Positions 51,242-59,342 of a stretch of 64,000 nucleotides of DNA are shown in pieces. This DNA comes from Acidobacteriota bacterium (GTDB lineage: Bacteria > Acidobacteriota > Vicinamibacteria > Vicinamibacterales > UBA2999). Every line of letters begins with the position of its first letter. The first letter of the stretch is position 1. The notes beneath the pieces are model-generated. The model was not told the origin of the DNA. It saw nothing but the letters and a program-made list of their open reading frames with translations, and did not search any database. Location: positions 37,100 to 101,099 of the forward strand of contig JAKFYH010000047.1 in NCBI GenBank assembly GCA_021730945.1, given 5' to 3'. A program made the position numbers and the translations under genes.

Positions 51242-51741
51242 TCGTCGCGCTCCCCTGCCTGGCGCTTGCGCCAGTCCCGATCGACTTCTTCGATGTTCTT
51301 GCGCATGGCGTCGGCCACGCCGTGACGGTTACGGCCCTGCCCGCGCGGGTCTTCGTACGGCTGCGAGCCAGGCTTGAACGACATCCGCGCGCTCGGCTTC
51401 GGCATGGCCTCACGCTTCCAGGCGGCGCGCGCCGCGGGCGTGTCGAACCTCACGAAGTCGGGCCGGCGTGACGCCTGGCGCTGCGTCAACTCGTCGCGCA
51501 GCACCTCGAGCGGTGACCGCTCGTCGATGTGGTCTGGGATTGCGCCGTTCTCCGGATCGATGGCGAGCGAGCACTCCTCGCACAGGCCGAAGCGCTTGGG
51601 ACTGGTGGACACGCGGTAGGCCTCGCCCAGACCGATCGCGCCCTTGCAGCGCCCACACGGGAACGACTCGCGCGCGAAAGCCCATTTCGGCTTCGGCGGC
51701 GGTGCGGTCTGCGTTGTGGCGTCGGCTTCTGACGTGTGCAC
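51238..51741 (-). CDS. Small zinc-finger phage protein
   Basis: 167 aa. ESFPCGRCKGAIGLGEAYRV, then GLCEECSLAIDPENG form a four-cysteine site. The C-terminal half is basic and helical (AARAAWKREAMPKPSARM). Overlaps the HD gene. No family assigned. Confidence 0.6.
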   Translation of the reverse strand: MHTSEADATTQTAPPPKPKWAFARESFPCGRCKGAIGLGEAYRVSTSPKRFGLCEECSLAIDPENGAIPDHIDERSPLEVLRDELTQRQASRRPDFVRFDTPAARAAWKREAMPKPSARMSFKPGSQPYEDPRGQGRNRHGVADAMRKNIEEVDRDWRKRQAGERDE

Positions 51742-52118
51742 AAGGGCCTCCCTCTGTTACCCGCGCGGACGCTGGCCAGGGCCGGTAGTTGGCGCACCAT
51801 TGCGGGACACGTTGGGCCCGGGGTTTCGCTGTTCACGGCTCACCTGGTCAGCGGCGCGCGCGGAATGGCGGCGCTCCACTCGCGGGGCGCCGGGTGTTCC
51901 TTCAAGTTCGCGTTTGCTGTTGGTGCGTGGTGCCGGTTTGCTTTGAAACCGGCAAAGTCAGCCCTTGATATGAGACAAGCGGCTTACACTCCCGACTGCG
52001 GTTACGCTCCCGTCGGCGGCCGCCCTTCGTAGACATTTATGAGGCCCGTCTTGAAGGACGAAGTCATCCAGGCCTGTGGGGTTACTTGCTGCGCATGGCC
52101 CACCTCCACGCCTTCGAA
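51742..52118. other. Non-coding gap with a perfect hairpin
   Basis: 377 bp with no convincing gene. It holds a perfect 8-bp hairpin GCCGGTTT-GCTTTG-AAACCGGC (51932-51953). There is no long T-run on either side, so it may be a regulatory RNA element or operator rather than a classic terminator. It would lie in the leader of the genes from 51741 downwards. Confidence 0.4.
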
Positions 52119-52370
52119 CTACGCGTCCAGCGCGGTGCTTTCGGCTCCGGCGCCATCGCCCTGATCGCTGACTGCCGGCGTGGCATCGACCTTCTCGCAC
52201 TGCTTCGTGTTGAGCACGATCGTCGACACCGAACCGCTCGGCGGCATCGTCTCGACGGCTTCGAGCGTGGCGTTGCAGTACTCCTCGCCGGGCTGCACTT
52301 CCTTGACCTTGCAGCGGACGATGACTTCGTCGCCCGCCTGGATGACCTGACCGTTCTTGTCGTGTGGCAT
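52119..52370 (-). CDS. Small phage early protein
   Basis: 83 aa from ATG 52370. HDKNGQVIQAGDEVIVRCKV, KEVQPGEEYCNATLEAVETM, STIVLNTKQCEKVDATPA: a beta-rich single domain, probably SH3/OB-like. Function unknown. Confidence 0.6.
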   Translation of the reverse strand: MPHDKNGQVIQAGDEVIVRCKVKEVQPGEEYCNATLEAVETMPPSGSVSTIVLNTKQCEKVDATPAVSDQGDGAGAESTALDA

Positions 52371-52383
52371 TGACCTGCGTCTC

Positions 52384-52701
52384 CTATGCGTTGAGGCTTT
52401 CGGGTTGATGGTGAACAGCGTTGGCCGAGGGCTCCGCGGCGGCGCGGGCGGAACCCGCACAGGCGATCGCGCTCTCGTATTTCTTCAAGTAGGCAGCCGT
52501 GAACGGGCCAACCTCGCAGGGCGGCACGTGGCGCTCGATGGTGCCGCGCGTGCCGTCTGGCCTGTGGTACGTGGTGAACCAGCCGCCGCGGCTGTCCTGG
52601 TCGTTAACGCTGCCCATGCCGCACTGCCGGCAGATGTAGACGTGAAGGCGGACCTTCACCCACTTGTGGCGCTTCATGCCCGGGCGGCGCGGCGCCGTCA
52701 T
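52384..52701 (-). CDS. Small zinc-finger early protein
   Basis: 105 aa from ATG 52701 after AGGAAGG. KRHKWVKVRLHVYICRQCGM, GSVNDQDSRGGWFTTYHRPD. A CxxC pair with possible histidine partners. Unknown role. Confidence 0.6.
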   Translation of the reverse strand: MTAPRRPGMKRHKWVKVRLHVYICRQCGMGSVNDQDSRGGWFTTYHRPDGTRGTIERHVPPCEVGPFTAAYLKKYESAIACAGSARAAAEPSANAVHHQPESLNA

Positions 52702-52805
52702 CGCGCCTTCCTTTCGACCGTGGCCAGCCTGATCTCGAGTGCGATCGCCACTACCAACAGCGAAACGGCGCCGGCGAGCATCAGGAAGCCGAGCACCTGG
52801 CTCAT
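52698..52805 (-). CDS. Very short membrane protein
   Basis: 35 aa from ATG 52805 with ATGA overlaps on both sides. A single hydrophobic helix (VLGFLMLAGAVSLLVVAIAL) with a charged end. Tight packing supports translation. Confidence 0.5.
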   Translation of the reverse strand: MSQVLGFLMLAGAVSLLVVAIALEIRLATVERKAR

Positions 52806-53020
52806 GAGGACCTCCGAGCACCCTCACGGACTACGCGATTCTCGTGAACAGTGGGCAACGGGCGGGCCGCGGCAGTGCTCATCACGGCGAGCGAGCCGCG
52901 GAGCTGACCGCGGGCCCAAGCCGCGCACTCGATGTGCGTTGCTGGGCGTTCGTAGCCGAGGAACCGCGCCACGAGCTGGCGGTCCTCGTCGGTGAACTCG
53001 AACGGGACGGCGACCTTCAT
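52802..53020 (-). CDS. Small early protein, unknown
   Basis: 72 aa. VPFEFTDEDRQLVARFLGYE, RPATHIECAAWARGQLRGSL. Overlaps both neighbours by four bases. No family recognised. Confidence 0.55.
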   Translation of the reverse strand: MKVAVPFEFTDEDRQLVARFLGYERPATHIECAAWARGQLRGSLAVMSTAAARPLPTVHENRVVREGARRSS

Positions 53021-53250
53021 GCCGGCTCCATGCGCAGCTGGTGCGCGCGGAAGCGGTGGACCGCGTGGAAGAACGACGGCGGCAACGGCTCGGCCTCGGT
53101 CCGCGCGAACGGCACCGCCCTGGCGAGCGCAGCCGCCGGCACGGGCCGATCGCTGCTCTGCTGCTGCACGCTGGCCAGCACGGCGCAGGTGAACGCGACC
53201 GGATCGTTGATACGCCGGCAGGGCGAGCCGAGCATGATGGCGACCCTCAT
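53017..53250 (-). CDS. Small early protein, unknown
   Basis: 77 aa. RVAIMLGSPCRRINDPVAFT, CAVLASVQQQSSDRPVPAAA. Probably real because of the overlapping ATGA junctions on both sides; no domain seen. Confidence 0.5.
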   Translation of the reverse strand: MRVAIMLGSPCRRINDPVAFTCAVLASVQQQSSDRPVPAAALARAVPFARTEAEPLPPSFFHAVHRFRAHQLRMEPA

Positions 53251-53588
53251 GCCTGCACCGCCGATCCGGCGACGGCGTTGCGGGCCTTACTGAAGTAAGC
53301 GCGAGGCTTCGGGCCAGCCGTGGCCGGCACTGCCTGGCGCACGAAGGCGAGATACTCCCCCTTCAGCCAGGCCTCGATCGCGAACTTCGACCACTTGCGG
53401 CTCTTGTGCTTCTTCTTCGGAGCCGTCGAGGACTCGAGCACAGGGAGCGGCGCCGGCTGCATGATGCCGAGCCGCAGATCCTCATTGATGGCGCGCACCG
53501 AGCGGCCGAGCAGCTGAGCGGTGATCTCGATGTTGCACACTGGCGGCGCGTCCTCGAGCTGCAGCACGGGCGTGGCGGCGCGGTTCAT
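53247..53588 (-). CDS. Small helix-turn-helix-like protein
   Basis: 113 aa. CNIEITAQLLGRSVRAINED, LRLGIMQPAPLPVL may be a MerR/excisionase-like DNA-binding part, followed by a Lys-rich stretch (APKKKHKSRKWSKFAIEAWL). Possible excisionase or early regulator. Confidence 0.55.
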   Translation of the reverse strand: MNRAATPVLQLEDAPPVCNIEITAQLLGRSVRAINEDLRLGIMQPAPLPVLESSTAPKKKHKSRKWSKFAIEAWLKGEYLAFVRQAVPATAGPKPRAYFSKARNAVAGSAVQA

Positions 53589-54085
53589 GCGCGCACCGCC
53601 GGCGCCGCGGCTGCAGCTTCCCGCTTCGCCTCATCGATAACCGTCAGAATGGCCTTGATGGCGTCCTGCCCTTCGCGCTCGATCTCGGCGGCCTCGTTCG
53701 TCGTGATGGCTCGATCGGCGCGCGCCTCGGCGTGGCGCGTCAGGAACTCCCCGAACTCGCGAACGACCGCGGCGAGATGAAGGTCGCTGGCTTCCCCGCT
53801 CGGCATCGCATAGACCACCGCGTGCTGCAGCAACGCGAGGAACGCGACCACGGCCAGGTTGTCGGCGGTGAGCTGCAGCAGGGGCTGGTAGTGCTTCGGC
53901 GCCAGCATCGAACCGTCGCCGTCCGGGTTCACGGCATCGGCCAGTGTGTTCGCACTGATGCCCAGGTGACGCGCGATCGCGTCGAGGCGCATCTCGGAGT
54001 GGTGCACCTGGCAGTACAGCGCTTCGCGCAGTGTGACGGGCTGGCAGCGCTCGCCGGCCTTGCAGCGCTTCGGGGTGGACGTCAT
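53585..54085 (-). CDS. CII-like phage regulatory protein
   Basis: 166 aa from ATG 54085. TLREALYCQVHHSEMRLDAI, ARHLGISANTLADAVNPDGD, MLAPKHYQPLLQLTADNLAV resembles the phage regulatory CII family of P2-like and related phages. It lies in the early operon two genes after cro and could activate the repressor side. Confidence 0.65.
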   Translation of the reverse strand: MTSTPKRCKAGERCQPVTLREALYCQVHHSEMRLDAIARHLGISANTLADAVNPDGDGSMLAPKHYQPLLQLTADNLAVVAFLALLQHAVVYAMPSGEASDLHLAAVVREFGEFLTRHAEARADRAITTNEAAEIEREGQDAIKAILTVIDEAKREAAAAAPAVRA

Positions 54086-54312
54086 TGGCGACCTCCATGC
54101 GCTGACGAACGCGTGACGTTGCAGGTGGGACACGTCGGCGCCGCCGCCGACGCCAGCCAATCGGTCCCGCAGTACCCGCAAGAGGTCGCGGCGCTTTCGC
54201 CCACTGCTTCGCTACGAAGTTCGGCTTTCCGGCCGCGCGCGGGCTTGGCACACTGCGATGAATGAGAGGCGATGAACGCGCGGCGGCGGATCGAGGCGGC
54301 TGAACGCATCAC
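54082..54312 (-). CDS. Small zinc-ribbon protein
   Basis: 76 aa. TSCGYCGTDWL and PTCPTCNVTRSS supply four cysteines. Overlaps cro-like and CII-like genes by four bases. Unknown role. Confidence 0.55.
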   Translation of the reverse strand: MMRSAASIRRRAFIASHSSQCAKPARGRKAELRSEAVGESAATSCGYCGTDWLASAAAPTCPTCNVTRSSAHGGRQ

Positions 54313-54527
54313 GCGGCCTCGGCTTCGCGAATCGAAATGTTGAGCGCGTCAACTACGTCCTGCAGGCGAACGCCGTAAACCTCGGCGAGCGCCTTCAACG
54401 TAGAGTGGCGGGGATCGAGGATCTTGCCGAGCTCGAGCTGGCTAACCGTCGCCTGGTTCACGAAGCCCAGCTCGGCGACCTTGTCCTGAGTCAGCTTGCG
54501 ACTCTCACGAAGCTCCCGCAGATTCAT
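54309..54527 (-). CDS. Cro-like XRE helix-turn-helix regulator
   Basis: 72 aa from ATG 54527. NLRELRESRKLTQDKVAELG, FVNQATVSQLELGKILDPRH is a clear XRE helix-turn-helix. First gene of the leftward early operon, divergent from the repressor, so it fills the place of Cro. Confidence 0.85.
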   Translation of the reverse strand: MNLRELRESRKLTQDKVAELGFVNQATVSQLELGKILDPRHSTLKALAEVYGVRLQDVVDALNISIREAEAA

Positions 54528-54532
54528 GGCCA

Positions 54533-54655
54533 AACATTACGATTTAAATCAGCATGCGTCAAGAACTAAATCATAATGTTACGGACATAACCAGCAACAT
54601 ACTGATTGGTAAGGATTTATTTGCTGATCTGGGGCTGGAAACTTACACTGCCCGC
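54533..54655. promoter_or_regulatory. Lysis-lysogeny switch region with inverted operators and divergent promoters
   Basis: AT-rich. Arms AACATTACGATTTA (54533-54546) and TAAATCATAATGTT (54567-54580) are inverted copies (13 of 14 match). The leftward promoter reads TTGACG (54562-54557), 17 bp, TAATGT (54539-54534), overlapped by the left arm. A rightward promoter TTGCTG (54621-54626), 17 bp, TACACT (54644-54649) would start at GTG 54656. GATTTAAATC at 54541 is itself palindromic. Confidence 0.75.
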
Positions 54656-55105
54656 GTGTCCAGGACGTTCAGGCAGCGAGTTGGTGACGCCCTTCTGCTT
54701 CGCCGGGAGCAGTACAAGAAGTGGTCCCGTCGCGAGGCCGGGAAACAGATGGGCGCGGACGCCGGGACCATCAAGGCTATGGAGCAGGGCGCGAACGCCG
54801 GGTGGGAGTACTTCGAGCGCTACGCGGGGATCCTCGACACGACCTTCGAGCAGATCCTGCGCGATGCCATGAACCCACTCAAGGCTGACGCCGCCACCAG
54901 CCCCGAAGCTGAAGCGATCGCGCGTATCTACAGTGAACTCCGGGACCTCAACTCGCGAAGGCTTCTCCTGGAGATGGCTGAGCGCTTTCGCGCTGCCGAG
55001 CCTCTGCAGCCAGCAGCACTTGACTCGTCTCCAGGATCAGCCGCAGCGAATCAGGAGACAGCTGACGAAGGATCGCCGCGCATTCGAAAAACTCGCGGGG
55101 CGTAG
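54656..55105 (+). CDS. Phage repressor-like helix-turn-helix protein
   Basis: 149 aa from GTG 54656. An ATG at 54554 would lie within the operators and is rejected. SRTFRQRVGDALLLRREQYK, KWSRREAGKQMGADAGTIKA, MEQGANAGWEYFERYAGILD is an XRE-like domain with an unusually basic first helix. The C-terminal part (AEAIARIYSELRDLNSRRLL) is helical and has no LexA-type self-cleavage motif. Divergent from cro, so it should maintain lysogeny. The promoter fits a leaderless mRNA, as for lambda cI. Confidence 0.72.
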   Translation: MSRTFRQRVGDALLLRREQYKKWSRREAGKQMGADAGTIKAMEQGANAGWEYFERYAGILDTTFEQILRDAMNPLKADAATSPEAEAIARIYSELRDLNSRRLLLEMAERFRAAEPLQPAALDSSPGSAAANQETADEGSPRIRKTRGA

Positions 55106-55412
55106 CAGGTCGAGCAGGCTTGCGAGACGTGGCGACGATACTGAACAACGAACGACGAGGGGACTGCATCCGAGACCGCCTCACGAAGCTATAGGGTTGG
55201 GGGCTTGCACTACGAGGCCGGACAATCCGCCGACGTCGCGAAGACCGAACGATATAGCGACGTGATGAGCGTCGCAATCGCGAGATGTAGGATCGCCTGG
55301 CCGCGCCTGCCCCGCCGTGACAGGTCAGGTCAGGCGCGGTGTCGAAGCGTGAAACCGGCGGTGAGAGTTCTTGTAACCTTGGCCGTCTAATAACTTCGGA
55401 GACCCCCAGCCC
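55106..55412. other. Non-coding gap between repressor and accessory operon
   Basis: 307 bp. A 9-bp inverted repeat CCGCGCCTG (55301-55309) / CAGGCGCGG (55331-55339) encloses a run of CAGGT motifs. No T-run follows. No tRNA or clear small gene seen. It probably contains the promoter of the plus-strand operon 55413-61757. Confidence 0.45.
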
Positions 55413-56057
55413 ATGAAGCAACGAACGAAGACGACCATGGTGCGCGTGTTGACGCTGACCGCCGCACTTGCATTCTCGACGGCCGCCTATAGCCAAGGAC
55501 TCACACCAGCCGATGTTGACGCGGCCATCAGCGCAGGTCTTGCAGGCAAATCGCTATCTTCACAGTGCTATGCGACCAGCGGCCTGATGGACTTCGGAGA
55601 GTTCAATGGTGGCTTCACGGTTGTGATCGAAGGCCCGGTCGGGCGTATCATGCGCCTCGCCCTGGCGGCCAAGAAGAAGTACCAGCCCTTCACTGCGGCC
55701 GATGTCACTGACGAAATGCTGTCGCGCACGCTGTGGCTTGTCGCAGAACCCAATAAGCCTACCTTCAGCTCTGGCGTCTGGCACCGAGCAGCCAACGCCG
55801 AACACATCGTCCTAAAAAGGAAGGGTGCCAAAGGCGATAACCCCACCGATGTTCTTCAGGCGGAATCCATGGAGCCCTACCCCGTCAGCTGGTCCAACGC
55901 GATGGGCGGGAAGTGGGAGGGGCAGGGCATCACCGCGAAGTTCTCCATTGAAGCGTTCCAGAAGATGCCTGGTGACGAGGTTGACATTGTCGTGGTGACG
56001 CCGGCCGGCGAGCGCCGCTGCAAGATCGGCAAGAAGGACCGCGCGGCGCTCCGGTAG
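55413..56057 (+). CDS. Secreted phage accessory protein, unknown
   Basis: 214 aa with a signal peptide (VRVLTLTAALAFSTAAYSQG). The mature part has SSQCYATSGLMDFGEFNGGF, EGPVGRIMRLALAAKKKYQP, WHRAANAEHIVLKRKGAKGD and two cysteines (QCYA, RRCK). No family recognised. An exported protein encoded in the lysogeny-side operon is typical of lysogenic conversion genes. Eight bases before the methyltransferase gene. Confidence 0.65.
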   Translation: MKQRTKTTMVRVLTLTAALAFSTAAYSQGLTPADVDAAISAGLAGKSLSSQCYATSGLMDFGEFNGGFTVVIEGPVGRIMRLALAAKKKYQPFTAADVTDEMLSRTLWLVAEPNKPTFSSGVWHRAANAEHIVLKRKGAKGDNPTDVLQAESMEPYPVSWSNAMGGKWEGQGITAKFSIEAFQKMPGDEVDIVVVTPAGERRCKIGKKDRAALR

Positions 56058-56065
56058 GCCGTCAC

Positions 56066-57541
56066 ATGGCGAAGAAGCCCTCATCCCTCGTCGACACGCG
56101 CGTCATCTACTGCGGCGACAACCTCGAGCAGCTCCGCAAGCTGCCCGATGGGTGCGTCGACCTGATCTACATCGACCCGCCGTTCAACTCGAACCGCAAC
56201 TACGAGGTGTTCTGGGGCGAGACCAAGGAGAAGCGGTCGTTCGACGATCGCCACGCGTCGACGGCGGCCTACATTGAGTTCATGCGGCCACGGTGTGTCG
56301 AACTGCGGCGCGTGCTGAAGAAGACCGGCAGCTTCTACTACCACTGCGACTGGCACGCCTCGCACTACGTGCGCGTGATGCTCGACCAGTTGTTCGGCGA
56401 GAACAACTTTCAATCCGAGATCATCTGGAAGCGGACTACTGCCAAGAGCCTGGCGTTCTCGGGCTTCCCGAACAACCACGACACCATCTTCTTCTACGGC
56501 GGCGGTGACACGCTGACCTGGAACCGGCCGTTTCAGGAATACGACCTCGATAACCTCGACGAGAAGACGGCGGCCAAGTACAGCCACCGCGACCCGGACG
56601 GCCGGCGGTACACGCTCGGCGACCTGACGAACCCGAATCCGAACCGGCCTAACCTCACCTATGAGTTCATGGGCCACCACAAGGTGTGGCGATGGACAAA
56701 GGAACGGATGAGGGAGGCCCACGCGGCTGGCATTGTGGTGCAACCGAGTCCCGGCGCTGTGCCTCGGCTCAAGCGCTACCTGGACGAACAGGAAGGCCGG
56801 CCGATCGACACCGTCTGGGTGGACATTCCGCCGCTTAACTCCCAGGCCGTCGAGCGCCTCGGCTATCCCACGCAGAAGCCGCTCGCCCTGCTGGACCGCA
56901 TCATCAGCGCCAGTAGCAACCCGAACGACATCGTTCTTGATGCGTTCTGCGGCTGCGGTACCGCCCTGGTCTCGGCTGAGAACTTGAAGCGCCAGTGGAT
57001 TGGCATCGACGTGTCGCCGACGGCCTGCCGCGTGATGGCGAAGCGGCTGCGCGATGTAACCAGCCTGGTCGAGGATGAGAAGCTCTGGAAGGTCGGCCGC
57101 GGCTTTATTGTTCGCGACCTCCCCTGGTCCGAGGACCAGCTGCGCAAGCTGCCGCCCTTCGAGTTCGAGAACTGGGCCGTCATCGCCCTCGGAGGCATTC
57201 CGAACAAGACCCAGGTCGGCGACATGGGTATCGACGGCCGGATTTACCCGGTGTCATCAGCGCCGGCGGCTGACGGAAAAGCCGCTGGCCGGCTCGACTT
57301 CATGGACGCGTGGTACCCGGTCCAGGTGAAGCAGAAGGACAAGGCAGGCCGCCCCGACATCGACGCTTTCGAAGCGATGATGACGCGCAGCGACCGCACG
57401 AAGGGGTTCTTCGTCTCGTTCGACTACTCCCGCGATGCGCTGACCGAGATCGATGCCTTCTTCCGGAAGAGTGGCAAGGTCATTATTCCGCTCACCGTCA
57501 ATGAAATCCTCAACGAACAGCTCGCGAGAAAGCTCGTATGA
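56066..57541 (+). CDS. DNA methyltransferase fused to a Mrr-like nuclease domain
   Basis: 491 aa. Beta-class amino-methyltransferase order: catalytic DPPF (37-40) in LIYIDPPFNSNRNYEVFW, FMRPRCVELRRVLKKTGSFY, a recognition region with TIFFYGGGDTLTWN, then the SAM-binding DAFCGCGTALVSAENL (about 291-306). The C-terminus, after about residue 370, has NWAVIALGGIPNKTQVGDMG, GIDGRIYPVS and VQVKQKDKAG: D in GIDG with Q-x-K in QVK is the PD-(D/E)XK pattern of Mrr-type endonucleases. It could be a self-contained modification-restriction enzyme, or the nuclease may be a modification reader. It heads the candidate defence cassette. Confidence 0.85.
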   Translation: MAKKPSSLVDTRVIYCGDNLEQLRKLPDGCVDLIYIDPPFNSNRNYEVFWGETKEKRSFDDRHASTAAYIEFMRPRCVELRRVLKKTGSFYYHCDWHASHYVRVMLDQLFGENNFQSEIIWKRTTAKSLAFSGFPNNHDTIFFYGGGDTLTWNRPFQEYDLDNLDEKTAAKYSHRDPDGRRYTLGDLTNPNPNRPNLTYEFMGHHKVWRWTKERMREAHAAGIVVQPSPGAVPRLKRYLDEQEGRPIDTVWVDIPPLNSQAVERLGYPTQKPLALLDRIISASSNPNDIVLDAFCGCGTALVSAENLKRQWIGIDVSPTACRVMAKRLRDVTSLVEDEKLWKVGRGFIVRDLPWSEDQLRKLPPFEFENWAVIALGGIPNKTQVGDMGIDGRIYPVSSAPAADGKAAGRLDFMDAWYPVQVKQKDKAGRPDIDAFEAMMTRSDRTKGFFVSFDYSRDALTEIDAFFRKSGKVIIPLTVNEILNEQLARKLV

Positions 57542-57822
57542 GCTACACGCCAGGCGACCGCGCCGTCGTCAACGTGCCCGTGCCGATGCGCGTGCTGCAC
57601 CGGTTCACGAAGCCCGGCGGGCACGTCGCCGAGATCAAGGAACGCCGCATCACCAACTTCGAGGCGCTCGAGTGGATGGAGTTCATCGACGGCAACCTGA
57701 TCGAGTCGCGGATGTATCACGGTGAGCGGGTTGCGTTCTACGGGGCGGAGCTGCTCGAGCGGGTTGAGATTCTGATGGCTGGCGGCTGGGTGCCAGGCAC
57801 GGCGGCCGAGGTGGCAGGTTAG
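57538..57822 (+). CDS. Small accessory protein of the cassette
   Basis: 94 aa, overlapping the methyltransferase stop (ATGA). DRAVVNVPVPMRVLHRFTKP, GGHVAEIKERRITNFEALEW, YHGERVAFYGAELLERVEIL: beta-strand pairs then a helix. Unknown; perhaps a specificity or toxin-modulating partner. Confidence 0.6.
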   Translation: MSYTPGDRAVVNVPVPMRVLHRFTKPGGHVAEIKERRITNFEALEWMEFIDGNLIESRMYHGERVAFYGAELLERVEILMAGGWVPGTAAEVAG

Positions 57823-58473
57823 ATGGTATCCCCTATGCGAATGCACTTGATCGATCAGTCTGTTCTCACCAGCGCCCTCACAGCGGTCCGATCGATGACA
57901 TCGATCTGCGGCGACCTATGGCGACAGATCAGCGCGCGCAAACGCGACATGATTTCCGAGAGCAACTCGCCTGAATTTGGGTCTAGTACTGCTGATCCGT
58001 CCGTGGTACTTTTGGGCCCGAGTGACACGCCTGCGATGAAGGAACACGGGACGTATCTCACCGAGGCCGCGCTCGTGCGGGACTTCGTCGAGGCGATCCG
58101 TTGTGAGGGCGCACCCCTCCGAGCTGTGCAAGTCGGTGCCGAGTTCGACTATCGCGACGGCCGCACCGACGTCATTACCTTGTCAGGTGACGGGGAGCTG
58201 CTCGCATTCGAAGCCAAGCTGACCCAGTGGCGCGTGGCGCTACACCAGGCATACAGGGCGACGTCCTTCGCGCACCGATCGTACGTCGTGCTGCCGGCAA
58301 AAGTTGCGCATCGGGCTCTCGCGCACGCCAGTGAGTTCGATCGGCGGCGCGTAGGGCTCTGCGCTATGCGCGCAGACGGCACCATCGAGGTGCTGCATCA
58401 GGCGCCACGCGTCGACCCGCTAATGCCCTGGGTGTCGAGCCGCGCCGTCCAGTTCCTGAACACCCACAATTAG
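57823..58473 (+). CDS. PD-(D/E)XK nuclease-fold protein
   Basis: 216 aa from ATG 57823 directly after the previous stop (TAGATG). VGAEFDYRDGRTDVITLSGD, GELLAFEAKLTQWRVALHQA, YRATSFAHRSYVVLPAKVAH: Asp116, Glu130 and Lys132 form the nuclease signature, with Gln in the next helix. It resembles NucS-like or restriction-type nucleases. No other domain. Expected to cut DNA, in a cassette with a methylase and a kinase. Confidence 0.78.
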   Translation: MVSPMRMHLIDQSVLTSALTAVRSMTSICGDLWRQISARKRDMISESNSPEFGSSTADPSVVLLGPSDTPAMKEHGTYLTEAALVRDFVEAIRCEGAPLRAVQVGAEFDYRDGRTDVITLSGDGELLAFEAKLTQWRVALHQAYRATSFAHRSYVVLPAKVAHRALAHASEFDRRRVGLCAMRADGTIEVLHQAPRVDPLMPWVSSRAVQFLNTHN

Positions 58474-58481
58474 GCCGGCCA

Positions 58482-59342
58482 ATGGTGCCCTCATTTGAGG
58501 CGGTCGCGAAGGCGATCGCCGACGCGCATGGCTTTGTCTTGGTTGGACCTGTCGGGGCGGGCGTGTTCAAGGAGACCTACGAGGCCCGCGACGGCGAGTC
58601 GCGGCACGCGGTGAAGGTCTTTCGCCCAGGCGCCAACATCGAGCGCGTCAACCGCGAGGTGCGTGCTGCGGTGCTCTGCAGCCACCCTAACATCGCAAGG
58701 CTGGCCAAGGTCGATGTGATCGATGTGGGCCCGATCAAGTTCCTCTACGCCATCGAAGAGTTCCTGAGCGGCGGAACCCTCGGAGCCAGAATCGAGCGCG
58801 GCGGCCTGCTCTCGACGGTCGAGGCCTTCTCGATCGGCGCTCAGCTGGTCGACGCCATCGACCACGTCGCGGGCCATCGTCTGGTACACCGCGACATCAA
58901 GCTCGAGAACATCATGCTGCGCGGGGACGGTATCAGTCCCGTTCTTGTCGATTTCGGCCTTGTGCGGGCGTTGGGCGAGCCCTCGCTGACGAAGTCGTGG
59001 ATCGGCCGAGGGCCTGGCACACCGTTCTTCGCGTCACCGGAGCAGTTGTGTAACGACAAGCACTTGATCGACTGGCGGGCCGATCAGTTTTCGCTGGGGG
59101 TCACGCTTGCCGTCGCGACCTTCGGGCATCACCCTTACCGAGAGTCAGCGGACGATTCGGACTCGGCCATCGTCGACCGTGTCTCCGAGCGGAGCACGCC
59201 GGTCCCTCAATCATTCATTGAGCTCGCGAATCGGGCCGGCCTCCCCGCGTTGGCGCAGATGGTCGCGCCGTGGCCCGTACAAAGGTTTCGAACCCCCGAC
59301 GCCCTTTCGGCGGCGTGGCAAGCACAAAGCAGGGAGTCGTAA
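58482..59342 (+). CDS. Eukaryotic-type serine/threonine protein kinase
   Basis: 286 aa, kinase domain only. Gly loop VGPVGAGVFKETYEA, ATP lysine in HAVKVF (Lys45), catalytic HRDIKLEN (136-143), DFG at 157-159, and ASPEQ (184-188). No membrane segment and no PASTA or other sensor, so it is cytoplasmic. Single-domain kinases occur in several phage-defence systems. It shares TAATG with the next gene, which is probably its functional partner or substrate. Confidence 0.92.
   Translation: MVPSFEAVAKAIADAHGFVLVGPVGAGVFKETYEARDGESRHAVKVFRPGANIERVNREVRAAVLCSHPNIARLAKVDVIDVGPIKFLYAIEEFLSGGTLGARIERGGLLSTVEAFSIGAQLVDAIDHVAGHRLVHRDIKLENIMLRGDGISPVLVDFGLVRALGEPSLTKSWIGRGPGTPFFASPEQLCNDKHLIDWRADQFSLGVTLAVATFGHHPYRESADDSDSAIVDRVSERSTPVPQSFIELANRAGLPALAQMVAPWPVQRFRTPDALSAAWQAQSRES

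Noticed and set aside
51958..52200. 80-aa minus-strand frame
   Set aside because: Arg-rich composition, no ribosome site, and it crosses the end of the 52119-52370 gene; likely a shadow of GC-rich sequence.
54554..54655. Repressor start at ATG 54554
   Set aside because: This segment holds the operators and both promoters and has no helix-turn-helix similarity; GTG 54656 fits better.
59270..59341. Upstream start for the 380-aa cassette protein
   Set aside because: It would lie inside the end of the kinase gene; the TAATG overlap gives a coupled start at 59342.
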